Shown one piece after another: positions 33,319 to 40,444 of a stretch of 64,000 bases of DNA; within the stretch, counting starts at the first letter, position 1, and every line of letters starts with the position of its first letter. This DNA is from Streptomyces sp. MP131-18. GTDB taxonomy: Bacteria > Actinomycetota > Actinomycetes > Streptomycetales > Streptomycetaceae. The stretch is from assembly GCF_001984575.1 (NCBI RefSeq), contig NZ_LZNS01000001.1, forward strand, positions 2,545,233 to 2,609,232, given 5' to 3'. The notes under the pieces are model-generated. The model ran no database searches. It had not been told where the DNA came from and was given only the letters and a program-made list of their open reading frames with translations. The position numbers were made by a program, and so were the translations under genes.

Positions 33319-34005
33319 TCAGTTCTGCGGCTGCGCGTTGAGCCGGTCGGTACTGTCCTCGTTGGGCTGCACGATGACGAACCCCTGGCCGGAGAAGGCC
33401 AGCTGGAACGCCTCTCCGCTGCCGCGGCCGACGAGGGAACTGGCCTTGAAGCTGCGCTTGCCCTTGACCTCGAGGCCGGTGGACCAGGCCACCAGCGCGT
33501 CGGGGTCGACGCAGGTCTCGCCGGACTGACCGCAGTCCACGACGACCGGTATGCCGCGGCTGGTGACGGCGACCCAGCCGGTGCCGGAGATCCCCAGGTT
33601 GAACAGGCCCTGACCGGCGAACTTGGCGACGCCCTTGACCCGTTGGACGCCCCATTCGAGCTGCGCGTCGAAGGCGAGCACATTCGTGGCGTTCACCGAG
33701 AGGCTGTCGTTCTGAAGGGGGAGGCAGACGATGTCGGCGCCGTAGTCGGCGAGGTAGAGCAAACCGTCGCCCTGGCACTTCATCAGCGGCACGCTCTCGC
33801 CGGAGAGCCGTCCGGCAACAGCCTGGCGCATGGCCGTCGGATTGGACTCGTACTGGATGAAGCCCTCGTAGGCGACCATCGAACCGATCCTGGCGAACAG
33901 GTCGTTGCCGGACTGCATGGCGACCCTGGCCATGGTGGGGCCGTGGTTCTCCATGCGCGCGGCGGGCGGGGCGGGGGCGAAGCCCGCAACCATCCGTTGA
34001 TCCAT
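33319..34005 (-). CDS. AIM24-family protein, second gene of TerD/AIM24 operon
   Basis: This AIM24 domain protein of 228 residues is a paralogue of its two neighbours. Conserved stretches are NDLFARIGSMVAYEGFIQYE, GESVPLMKCQGDGLLYLADYGADIVCLPL, and GQGLFNLGISGTGWVAVTSRGIPVVVDC. It contains two cysteines (DCGQSGETCVDPDALVAW) that its neighbours lack. It ends with a short Asn/Gln tail. ATG 34005 is preferred; GTG 34008 directly before is the alternative. It begins 12 bp after the TerD/AIM24 fusion and is surely co-transcribed. Confidence 0.88.
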   Translation of the reverse strand: MDQRMVAGFAPAPPAARMENHGPTMARVAMQSGNDLFARIGSMVAYEGFIQYESNPTAMRQAVAGRLSGESVPLMKCQGDGLLYLADYGADIVCLPLQNDSLSVNATNVLAFDAQLEWGVQRVKGVAKFAGQGLFNLGISGTGWVAVTSRGIPVVVDCGQSGETCVDPDALVAWSTGLEVKGKRSFKASSLVGRGSGEAFQLAFSGQGFVIVQPNEDSTDRLNAQPQN

Positions 34006-34017
34006 CACGGGCTCCCG

Positions 34018-35712
34018 TCAGATCTCGTAGGGCTGGACGATGGCGAAGTTTCCCGGGGCGCCGCGGAACTGGAGCTGCGTCGTCTCGCCGGAGTGCCCCG
34101 GGAACGCCTGCCTGCGCAGCCGCACCTGATTGGCGACGAGCACCTGCGCCCCGGCCGACCAGGCGATCACCGCATTGGCGTCGGCGAACGTCATCGGCGT
34201 GACCGGCAGGACCAGCGGCTCGCCGTGGGTCTTGACCACCAGGGTGCCGTGGCCCTGGAACTGGAGGGCGAACAGCGAACCGCCGGGCAGCCCGTGGCCG
34301 TCGATACGGCGCACCTCGTACTCCAGCGACTCGTCGAAGGCGAGAACGTGCTGCGAGGCGACGCAGATCGCGTCGCCCTGGAGCTCCACCGGGTGCAGGC
34401 GGGTGGCCTCCTCGGCGAGGTAGACCTGCCCGCTGCCGGTGCACCGCATCATCGAGGGGAAGCCCTGCCCGGTGGCCCAGGTGGTCGCGCGGCGCTTGAG
34501 TCCGCCGCCCTTGAAGCCGAAGTCGACGTCCCCCTGGTACAGCACCATGCTGCCCTGGAGCGCCATGAACGGCTGGCCGTCGACGCCGAGGTCGGCGCGC
34601 ATGAGCTGCGGATTCTGCTGGCTCCAGCGGCGGCGCTCGGTCGCCCCGCGGTACTGCTCGAGCACGGCGAGCATGCCGCCGGGCACCGGCGCGGCCCCGG
34701 GAACGGGCTGGACCCCGGGAACGGGCAGCGGCGCGCCGGGCACCGGCTGCGGCGCACCGGGCACGTGCTGCGCGCCGGGCACCGGCTGCGGGGGCGTCTG
34801 CTGGTACGGCTGCGGCGGCGCGCCGTAAGGGGCGGCCGGCGGCGCGCCGGGCGGCGCGGCGTAGCCGCCGGGCGGCGGCACGGGCGGAGCCCCGAAGCCG
34901 CCGGGCGGCGGGGGCGGGGCCGCGGCCGGGCCCGGCGGGGGCGCGTACCCGCCGCCGGGCGGCGGCGCGAAGGCGCCGGGCACCGGGATGGGTTGCGTGG
35001 GCGCGGGGGCAGGGGGCATCGGGGCGGGCGCGGGCGCGGGAGCCGCCGGTGCGGGGGCAGGCGCGGGCGCGGGCGGCGGGGCGGCGGCCTGGGGCGGCGG
35101 CGCGAACCCGGGGACCGGCGCGGGCCCGCCGCCCGGCGGCGCGAACCCGGGCGCCGCGGCGGGCGCCGCGGGCGGCGGCTCCTCTTCGGCGACCTCGCCG
35201 CCGAAGTGCCTCAGCAGGGCGTCGAGGCCGCCGTCGAAGCCCTGGCCGACCGCGGCGAAGCGCCAGCCGTCCTTGCGGTAGAAGTCGCCGAGCATGACGG
35301 CACGTTCGGTGCTGAACTCGGAGTGGTCGAAGGAATAGCGCGCGACTTCCTCGCCGCCGGCGACGATGCGCAGGTAGCCGGAGGTGATCCCGGACATCGT
35401 GCCCTCGCCGTCGATGGTCGCGGTGAAGGCGAGCCGGTCGATCGACGCCGGCACCCGGTCGAGGGTGACGCGGAACGAGTCCGTGTCCCCGGCCTGGGCG
35501 CCGAGCTGCTGCAGCGCCTCCTCGGGAGACTTCGGCTGGTTGAAGAAGATGAAGTAACGGTCGTCCGACAGCCGTTCGTCCGCGTCAAGGCCGAAGCAGC
35601 TGATGTCGAAGACCATTCCGGGCCCCGTGATCTGCACGCCCACGTACAGGTCGGTGCCCAGTGTGAGGTCACTGAGCCTGGCCTTCCGGCCGCGCTGGAA
35701 GTGGGTCACCAT
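34018..35712 (-). CDS. TerD-family / AIM24 fusion protein with Pro-Ala linker
   Basis: The 564-residue protein has three parts. Residues 1-185 are a TerD stress domain: LTLGTDLYVGVQI, FDISCFGLDADERLSDDRYFIFFNQPKSPEEAL and the calcium-site-like DGEGTMSG. Residues 185-345 are a low-complexity Pro/Ala/Gly linker. Residues 350-564 are an AIM24 domain (GQPFMALQGSMVLYQGDVDFGFKG, GGSLFALQFQGHGTLVVKTHGEPLVLPV). TerD proteins bind calcium and belong to tellurite/stress systems. Fusion to AIM24 and two further AIM24 genes downstream suggests one complex. ATG 35712 matches the family start (M)VTHFQRGRKARLSDL; GTG 35709 is equally good. Confidence 0.9.
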   Translation of the reverse strand: MVTHFQRGRKARLSDLTLGTDLYVGVQITGPGMVFDISCFGLDADERLSDDRYFIFFNQPKSPEEALQQLGAQAGDTDSFRVTLDRVPASIDRLAFTATIDGEGTMSGITSGYLRIVAGGEEVARYSFDHSEFSTERAVMLGDFYRKDGWRFAAVGQGFDGGLDALLRHFGGEVAEEEPPPAAPAAAPGFAPPGGGPAPVPGFAPPPQAAAPPPAPAPAPAPAAPAPAPAPMPPAPAPTQPIPVPGAFAPPPGGGYAPPPGPAAAPPPPPGGFGAPPVPPPGGYAAPPGAPPAAPYGAPPQPYQQTPPQPVPGAQHVPGAPQPVPGAPLPVPGVQPVPGAAPVPGGMLAVLEQYRGATERRRWSQQNPQLMRADLGVDGQPFMALQGSMVLYQGDVDFGFKGGGLKRRATTWATGQGFPSMMRCTGSGQVYLAEEATRLHPVELQGDAICVASQHVLAFDESLEYEVRRIDGHGLPGGSLFALQFQGHGTLVVKTHGEPLVLPVTPMTFADANAVIAWSAGAQVLVANQVRLRRQAFPGHSGETTQLQFRGAPGNFAIVQPYEI

Positions 35713-35796
35713 ACGTAACGACCGTCCCCCGTCCGATAAGACAAACATTCGGCGGGGCCAGACTAGCTCCTACTGCGGACAGTCACCGCAGGCCGG

Positions 35797-36399
35797 TCAG
35801 TCCCTGCGGAGCCATGGCACGTACGGCAGCCGCTCGGCCGCCACGACGCCCTCCAGGAAACCGCGGGCGCGCTCGGTGCGCGGGTAGCCGTCGAGCAGCG
35901 CCCAGAAGCGCGGGCCGTGGCCGGGAACGAGCAGGTGGGCCAGCTCGTGGAGCAGCACGTAGTCGATGACGTACTCCGGCATGCCCTGGAGGCGGTGCGA
36001 GAGGCGGATGCTACCCAGGGCCGGCGTGCAGGAGCCCCAGCGGGCGTTCTGATTCGTCACCCAGCGCACGCTGTCCGGCCGCGCGCGCCCCTGGAGGTAG
36101 CGCTCGGACAGCTCGGCGGCCCGGTGCGCGAGTGCGTCGTCGCCGATGAGGCGCCGTTCCTCCTGGGCGGCGAGCTTGTCCAGCATCACGGAGACCCAGC
36201 GCCGCTCCTCGTCCGCGGTCATCCGCGCCGGGATCAGCACGATCGTGCGGTCGCCCTCGCGGTAGGCGGAGACGGTGCGCCTGCGGCGGGCGCTGCGCCG
36301 CACCTCGACATGCTCACGGTGGCTTCCGTCCAGCACCGCCCGGCCCGCCGGGTGACTGCGCTGCGGCGGGCCGGCGCTGTTCAGCGGGTCGGCGGGCAC
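35797..36399 (-). CDS. YgjP/M48-like metallopeptidase (DUF45)
   Basis: The 200-residue protein carries HELAH in YVLLHELAHLLVPGHGPRFWALL near residue 150, with the third zinc ligand in the following GHGPRFW. This is the compact YgjP-type (DUF45/WLM-like) metallopeptidase pattern. The upstream VRWVTNQNARWGSCTPALGSIRLSHRLQGMP is a family hallmark. It is cytosolic. It is divergent from the ThiF-like gene, sharing a 170-bp AT-richer region. Physiological substrates are unknown; YgjP in E. coli has been linked to nucleotide hydrolysis as well as peptidase function. Confidence 0.87.
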   Translation of the reverse strand: MPADPLNSAGPPQRSHPAGRAVLDGSHREHVEVRRSARRRRTVSAYREGDRTIVLIPARMTADEERRWVSVMLDKLAAQEERRLIGDDALAHRAAELSERYLQGRARPDSVRWVTNQNARWGSCTPALGSIRLSHRLQGMPEYVIDYVLLHELAHLLVPGHGPRFWALLDGYPRTERARGFLEGVVAAERLPYVPWLRRD

Positions 36400-36572
36400 A
36401 CCTCGACGTTACCCGTTGTGAGCCTGATATGTCCCGCCCGCCTGCCACCGGATGCCCTGGCCCGGCCGCCAACACCCCACCCTTCCGCCCTATTTATAGG
36501 ATTATCTCTGCTTCCTGTGGAAAACATCACACGCGTCTGCTCTGTCCCGCGCATCATGGGGGCATGCATCCC

Positions 36573-37646
36573 ATGATCAAGCCCTCGCTGCGCCGCGGAT
36601 GGCGGGACAAGCACACCGTCCGTTACGGCGTCACCCCCGCCCACTCCGTCCTCTTCGGCCCGCTGGACACGGCTACGGAGAGCTTCCTGACCCTGCTCGA
36701 CGGCACCCGCTCGCTCGCCGCGCTCCGCGACGCCGCGGCCGCCCTCGGCCTGCGCCGGGGTGCGGCCGACCGGCTGGCCGCACAGCTCGCCGCCGCCGGG
36801 GTGCTGGACGACGCCTCGGCGGATCGCGAGGCGGCGGCGCAGGTCACCGACCAGCTCCGCCCCGACCTGGCCTCGCTCTCCCTGCTGCACCCCGAGCCGG
36901 GCGGCGGACTGCGGCGGCTGGTCGGCCGCCGGAAGGCCCGGGTCCAGGTGCGGGGCGCGGGGCGGGTCGGGGCGACGCTCGCGGCCTCCCTCGCGCAGGC
37001 CGGCGTCGGCGAGGTCGCGGTGGTCGACGGCGGCCGGGTCGAGCCCGCGGACACGGCACCCGGCGGGCTGCGCCCCGAGCACACCGGGCGGCGCAGGGCC
37101 GAGGCCGCGGCCGGTGTGGTCGGAGCCGCCACGCCCTGGCGCGGCGGTGGCGTTGGCGGTGTCGGTGGCGGGGCGACGGAGCCGGACGGCAGCCTGCTGG
37201 TGATCTTCACGCCGCGCGACGGGGTCGCCGCCTACGCCCCTGACCCGGCGGCGGCCGAGGAGGTACTCGCCGCGGGCACCCCGCACCTGTACGCCGGGGT
37301 GGTGGAGGCGACCGGGTTCGTCGGACCGCTGGTGCTGCCGGGGGCGACGGGGTGCGCCGGCTGCCTGCTGCGCGCCCGGGCCGTCCGCGAGCCCTGCTGG
37401 CCGCTGCTGGTCGCCCAGTGGCGGAACGCGCGGCGGACCGGCGTGCCCGCCTGCGACGGCGCGCTGGCCACCGCCGTCGCAGGGCTGGCCGCGTGCACGG
37501 CCCTGGGCTTCCTCGACGGGACGGCACCGCAGGCGCCCGGCACGGTCACGGAGGTGGTGCTGCCCCACCTGTCGGTGACGAGCCGTACCGTCGAGCCCCA
37601 CGAGGAATGTCCCTGCGGTGCCGCCCGCGTCCCCCGAGCGCCGTAG
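36573..37646 (+). CDS. Orphan ThiF/E1-like protein (TOMM leader-binding type)
   Basis: The 357-residue protein has an N-terminal winged region of about 100 residues (HSVLFGPLDTATESFLTLLDG) like the peptide-recognition part of RiPP cyclodehydratase partners. A Rossmann E1 domain follows (VQVRGAGRVGATLAASLAQAGVGEVAVVDGGRVEPADT, GxGxxG near 135). Cys pairs CAGC (about 264) and CPC near the C-terminus could hold zinc. A Gly-rich stretch GGGVGGVGGG interrupts the domain. No precursor peptide or YcaO gene is nearby, so a RiPP role is not supported here. ATG 36573 or 36564 are both possible. An AT-rich patch with TATTTATAGGATTAT (36489-36503) lies upstream and may be its promoter. Confidence 0.72.
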   Translation: MIKPSLRRGWRDKHTVRYGVTPAHSVLFGPLDTATESFLTLLDGTRSLAALRDAAAALGLRRGAADRLAAQLAAAGVLDDASADREAAAQVTDQLRPDLASLSLLHPEPGGGLRRLVGRRKARVQVRGAGRVGATLAASLAQAGVGEVAVVDGGRVEPADTAPGGLRPEHTGRRRAEAAAGVVGAATPWRGGGVGGVGGGATEPDGSLLVIFTPRDGVAAYAPDPAAAEEVLAAGTPHLYAGVVEATGFVGPLVLPGATGCAGCLLRARAVREPCWPLLVAQWRNARRTGVPACDGALATAVAGLAACTALGFLDGTAPQAPGTVTEVVLPHLSVTSRTVEPHEECPCGAARVPRAP

Positions 37647-37753
37647 GACGGGTCCACAATGAACGGGTAGGGACAGCTGGAGCCGTGCATCTCGTCACAC
37701 CTCGGTGCACCAGGTGACTCGGGGGCGCATTTCTGGGAGTTGGAGGGGACGAC

Positions 37754-39115
37754 ATGTCTGATCTACCCCGCAAGGCGGTGACCAGGACCGCGAAGCTCGC
37801 CACACTGCCGCTCGGATTCGCCGGCCGGGCGACCTGGAGCCTGGGCAAGCGCATCGGCGGGCGCTCCGCCGAGCTGGTGGGCAGCGAGCTGCAACAGCGC
37901 ACCGCACAGCAGCTGTTCTCCGTCCTGGGCGAGCTGAAGGGCGGGGCGATGAAGTTCGGCCAGGCCCTGTCGGTCTTCGAGTCGGCGCTGCCGGAGAGCG
38001 TCGCCGGCCCCTACCGCACCGCCCTGACCAAGCTCCAGGACGCGGCGCCGCCGCTGCCCGCCGGGTCGGTGCGGGCCGCGCTGGCGGAGCGGCTCGGCGA
38101 GGACTGGCGCGAGCTGTTCGAGGAGTTCGACGAGAAGCCGGCGGCGGCGGCATCGATCGGGCAGGTGCACCGCGCGGTGTGGCACGACGGCCGGGAGGTC
38201 GCCGTGAAGATCCAGTACCCGGGGGCGGGGGAGGCGCTGCTGTCCGACCTGACGCAGCTCGGCAGGTTCGCCAGAATTCTGGGCCCCTTCATACCGGGCA
38301 TGGACGTCAAGCCGCTCATAGAGGAGCTGCGGGACCGGGTCGTGGAGGAGCTGGACTACGCCCTGGAAGCGGAGGCCCAGCGCGCCTACGCGGCTGAGTT
38401 CCGCGACGATCCGGACGTGCTGGTGCCGGACGTGGTGTGCCAGCGGGACGAAGTGCTGATCACCGAGTGGCTGGCGGGGATACCGCTGTCGCGGGTGATC
38501 GGCGAGGGCGCACAGGAGGAGCGGGACCGGGCGGGACAGCTGCTCGCCAGGTTCCTGTTCTCCGGCACCGCCAGGACCGGACTGCTGCACGCCGACGCCC
38601 ACCCGGGGAACTTCCGGCTGGTGCCCGAGGAGGGCCGGCCGGTCTCCGCCTGGCGCCTGGGCGTGATGGACTTCGGCGCGGTCAACAGGCTGCCCGAGGG
38701 CCTGCCGCCTGCCATCGGTCCCGCGCTGCGCATGACGCTCGACGGCCGGGCGGACGAGGTGTACGCCCAGCTGGTCACCGAGGGGTTCGTCAAGCCCGAC
38801 ATCGAGCTCGACCCGCAGGACGTGCTCGACTACCTGCTGCCGATCATCGAGCCGGCCCGGGTCGAGGAGTTCACGTTCAGCCGGGAGTGGCTGCGCGAGC
38901 AGGCGGGGCGCATAGCCGATCCGCGGTCCGCCGCACACCAGTTGGGCCGCCAGCTCAACCTGCCGCCCTCCTACCTGCTGATCCACCGCGTCACACTCAG
39001 CACCATCGGGGTGCTGTGCCAGCTCGGGGCGCACGTGCGGATGCGCGAGGAGCTGGCTGCGGGGCTGCCGGGATTCGACGAGGCGCGGGAGGAGGACACC
39101 CGCGAGCCCGCCTGA
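37754..39115 (+). CDS. ABC1/UbiB-family atypical kinase (AarF-like)
   Basis: The 453-residue protein has the ABC1 signatures: GAMKFGQALSVFESALP (KxGQ motif, about 64-80), AAAASIGQVHRAVWHDGREVAVKIQYPG (Ala-rich loop and VAIK lysine), LHADAHPGNFRL (catalytic Asp) and MDFGAVNRL (DFG). ABC1 proteins are atypical ATP-binding kinases or ATPases linked to quinone or isoprenoid lipid metabolism. Streptomyces makes menaquinone, so a lipid-handling role there is possible. The ATG at 37754 has TTGGAGGGGACGAC upstream. A strong hairpin ends the gene. Confidence 0.92.
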   Translation: MSDLPRKAVTRTAKLATLPLGFAGRATWSLGKRIGGRSAELVGSELQQRTAQQLFSVLGELKGGAMKFGQALSVFESALPESVAGPYRTALTKLQDAAPPLPAGSVRAALAERLGEDWRELFEEFDEKPAAAASIGQVHRAVWHDGREVAVKIQYPGAGEALLSDLTQLGRFARILGPFIPGMDVKPLIEELRDRVVEELDYALEAEAQRAYAAEFRDDPDVLVPDVVCQRDEVLITEWLAGIPLSRVIGEGAQEERDRAGQLLARFLFSGTARTGLLHADAHPGNFRLVPEEGRPVSAWRLGVMDFGAVNRLPEGLPPAIGPALRMTLDGRADEVYAQLVTEGFVKPDIELDPQDVLDYLLPIIEPARVEEFTFSREWLREQAGRIADPRSAAHQLGRQLNLPPSYLLIHRVTLSTIGVLCQLGAHVRMREELAAGLPGFDEAREEDTREPA

Positions 39116-39121
39116 AGCGGG

Positions 39122-39153
39122 CAGGTGCCCCGGGCCGGGGCCCGGGGCACCTG
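39122..39153. terminator. Bidirectional hairpin between ABC1 gene and the wblC operon
   Basis: Perfect 13-bp arms caggtgccccggg (39122-39134) and cccggggcacctg (39141-39153) enclose a 6-nt loop. It starts 6 bp past the ABC1 stop and lies 44 bp beyond the end of the convergent Arg-rich gene, so it serves both. Confidence 0.82.
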
Positions 39154-39196
39154 AGGTGAGGTGCGCACGACTGTCCGGAAGCTCTCCGGCGCCGTA

Positions 39197-39517
39197 CTAC
39201 TGCATGACCGCCTGTGCCAGCGCGCGGCGGGCGCGCTGCGAGGCACGCTCCGCGCGGCGGTGCAGCCGGCGGGACTTGCGCTCCATCCGGTGCGCCCTGG
39301 AAAGGCGCCCGGCCGCGCGTTGAGATTCGGCCTCGTAGATGCGTTCCGCCATATGGGAGCGCGCCATGGCTTCTGGGATGAGGTGCAACTGCCTGGTCCT
39401 GTTCTGTTCCTGGCAGGGCCGTCGGGCCGCCGCCAGATCATTCGTCGTCACTGTCAAGCCGGGGTTTCTCTCCGGGCCGTGCTGCGCCGGCCGTCCGATG
39501 GTGCCGGGGATGCTCAT
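39197..39517 (-). CDS. Arg/Ala-rich small protein translationally overlapped with wblC
   Basis: The frame runs from ATG 39517, overlapping the wblC stop as ATGA, to TAG 39197 (106 residues). The last 60 residues (IPEAMARSHMAERIYEAES, then a run of helix with RRLHRRAERASQRARRALA) look conserved and strongly basic and helical, like a coiled nucleic-acid-binding tail. The first 45 residues look poorly constrained. A downstream start, such as ATG 39367, would give a 56-residue core. No ribosome site is obvious for either. Function is unknown; position suggests co-expression with WblC. Confidence 0.6.
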   Translation of the reverse strand: MSIPGTIGRPAQHGPERNPGLTVTTNDLAAARRPCQEQNRTRQLHLIPEAMARSHMAERIYEAESQRAAGRLSRAHRMERKSRRLHRRAERASQRARRALAQAVMQ

Positions 39518-39864
39518 GCCGTGACCGGGTTCTTGCGGGGACGGCCGCGCGGCCGCTTCCGGGGCACCACGACGCCCGAGACGAACAGCTCGCCGCCCCA
39601 GACGCCCCAGGGCTCACGGCGGTCCTTGGCGCCGGCGAGGCACGCATCGCGGAGCGGGCAGGCACCGCAGAGGGACTTGGCGTACTCCACGTCCTCGGGG
39701 GTCTCGGCGAAGAAGACCTCGGGGTCGTAGGAGCGACAGGGCACGCCGTCGTCGAGTCGCTCGATCGCCTCGTCGAGCTCGTTCAGCGTGTACAGCGGGG
39801 TCACAGAAGTCTCCGGGTCGGGTGGTGAGTTCAGGTCGGGTCGGGCGTACGGCGCGAGTGGCAC
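39514..39864 (-). CDS. wblC: WhiB-family iron-sulfur regulator WblC/WhiB7
   Basis: The 116-residue protein starts at GTG 39864, chosen because GAGGA lies seven bases upstream. The 4Fe-4S cysteines are C43, C66, C69 and C75 in PCRSYDPEVFF..LCGACPLRDAC. The GVWGG turn is at 87-91 and the AT-hook PRKRPRGRPRKN at 101-112 marks the WblC/WhiB7 subgroup. It binds the housekeeping sigma factor and activates resistance genes when translation is inhibited by antibiotics. A long leader with an attenuator precedes it. Its stop overlaps the start of the next gene. Confidence 0.96.
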   Translation of the reverse strand: MPLAPYARPDLNSPPDPETSVTPLYTLNELDEAIERLDDGVPCRSYDPEVFFAETPEDVEYAKSLCGACPLRDACLAGAKDRREPWGVWGGELFVSGVVVPRKRPRGRPRKNPVTA

Positions 39865-39923
39865 TGTCTTGTCCTCGTGTCGTTCGGTTATCGGTCTGCA
39901 CCGGCTGGTGGCCGGGAGCGCGG

Positions 39924-39966
39924 AAAACAAAAGGGCCGCGGATCCCGGTGTGGGTTCCGCGGCCCT
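39924..39966 (-). terminator. Attenuator terminator in the wblC leader
   Basis: On the reverse strand 15-nt arms (39966-39952 and 39946-39932) pair in 14 of 15 positions around a 5-nt loop and are followed by TTTTGTTTT (39932-39924), the best intrinsic terminator in the window. It stops about 60 nt before the wblC start and has no complete gene of its own to end except a leader ORF. This is the layout of the whiB7/wblC attenuator described in Mycobacterium and Streptomyces. Confidence 0.88.
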
Positions 39967-39978
39967 GGAAGGTGCCGA

Positions 39979-39997
39979 CCTGATCTCGCCGATCAGG
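39979..39997 (-). promoter_or_regulatory. Small hairpin covering the leader ORF stop codon
   Basis: CCTGATC and GATCAGG form a perfect 7-bp stem with a 5-nt loop. The leader ORF stop TGA (39995-39993) lies in the 5' arm. A ribosome at the stop codon would melt this stem, which could alter folding of the adjoining terminator. Confidence 0.6.
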
Positions 39998-40289
39998 CTG
40001 GATCACTCCAGGGATTGAGCCCGCGGAGGGCCCACATCGTGTGAAGCTGGGTCTTCTGGTGTCCAAAGATCTGGTGTCCGGCGCCCGCGACATTCACAGT
40101 CGTGGCGTAGGCATCGGTAGCCACAGGCGCCAGGATCGGTCGCTCGCCTGCTGCCGCCCGCAGGGCGACGGCTGCCGAGTGTGCGACCACGACACCGGAC
40201 ATACCGGTGCCGGACAGGCGAGAACCGCCGGGCACGCAGAGACGGACGACCTCGCGGCCGGTCGCTTTGGTGAAGGTCTTGCTAACCAC
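39993..40289 (-). CDS. Leader ORF upstream of wblC (98 codons, or a 14-codon uORF within it)
   Basis: GTG 40289 is preceded by GAGGAGGCGATCCCC, a good ribosome site, and the frame continues 98 codons to TGA 39993. Third-position GC is clearly raised but lower than in typical neighbours. The product is not recognised; central parts are MSGVVVAHSAAVALRAA and ERPILAPVATDAYATT. The same frame contains ATG 40037, whose 14-codon product is MWALRGLNPWSDPA, a candidate short uORF. Either version ends just before the attenuator. Published work shows that a uORF controls whiB7/wblC; which one acts here cannot be told by eye. Confidence 0.6.
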   Translation of the reverse strand: MVSKTFTKATGREVVRLCVPGGSRLSGTGMSGVVVAHSAAVALRAAAGERPILAPVATDAYATTVNVAGAGHQIFGHQKTQLHTMWALRGLNPWSDPA

Positions 40290-40404
40290 GGGGATCGCCT
40301 CCTCTACGGCGTCTCGGTGGGAAAGGAGCTCCTGTCCCATACGGTCACTTCAGTACAGCATGGCTTCGGGGGAAGCGGAACCCTCCTCCAGTGCCACGTG
40401 GAGC

Positions 40405-40444
40405 ACGCTATGCGGATGCCTCGCGCGGGCGCAAACTATTTTTC
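40405..40444 (-). promoter_or_regulatory. Putative autoregulated wblC promoter with AT-rich element
   Basis: On the reverse strand GAAAAATAG (40444-40436) lies directly upstream of TTGCGC (-35, 40434-40429). After 18 bp comes TAGCGT (-10, 40410-40405). An AT-rich block just before the -35 is what the WhiB7 AT-hook recognises. The start point would fall near 40398, giving a leader of roughly 535 nt. The element includes the uvrD2 stop codon. Confidence 0.55.

Noticed and set aside
34530..35190. Repetitive sequence suspected to be a separate gene or repeat region
   Set aside because: It is the Pro/Ala linker of the TerD-AIM24 protein. The frame continues through it without a break.
40290..40340. 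Start of the leader ORF at ATG 40340
   Set aside because: The ATG has only a weak ribosome site, whereas GTG 40289 has GAGGAGG. The longer form is possible but less likely.
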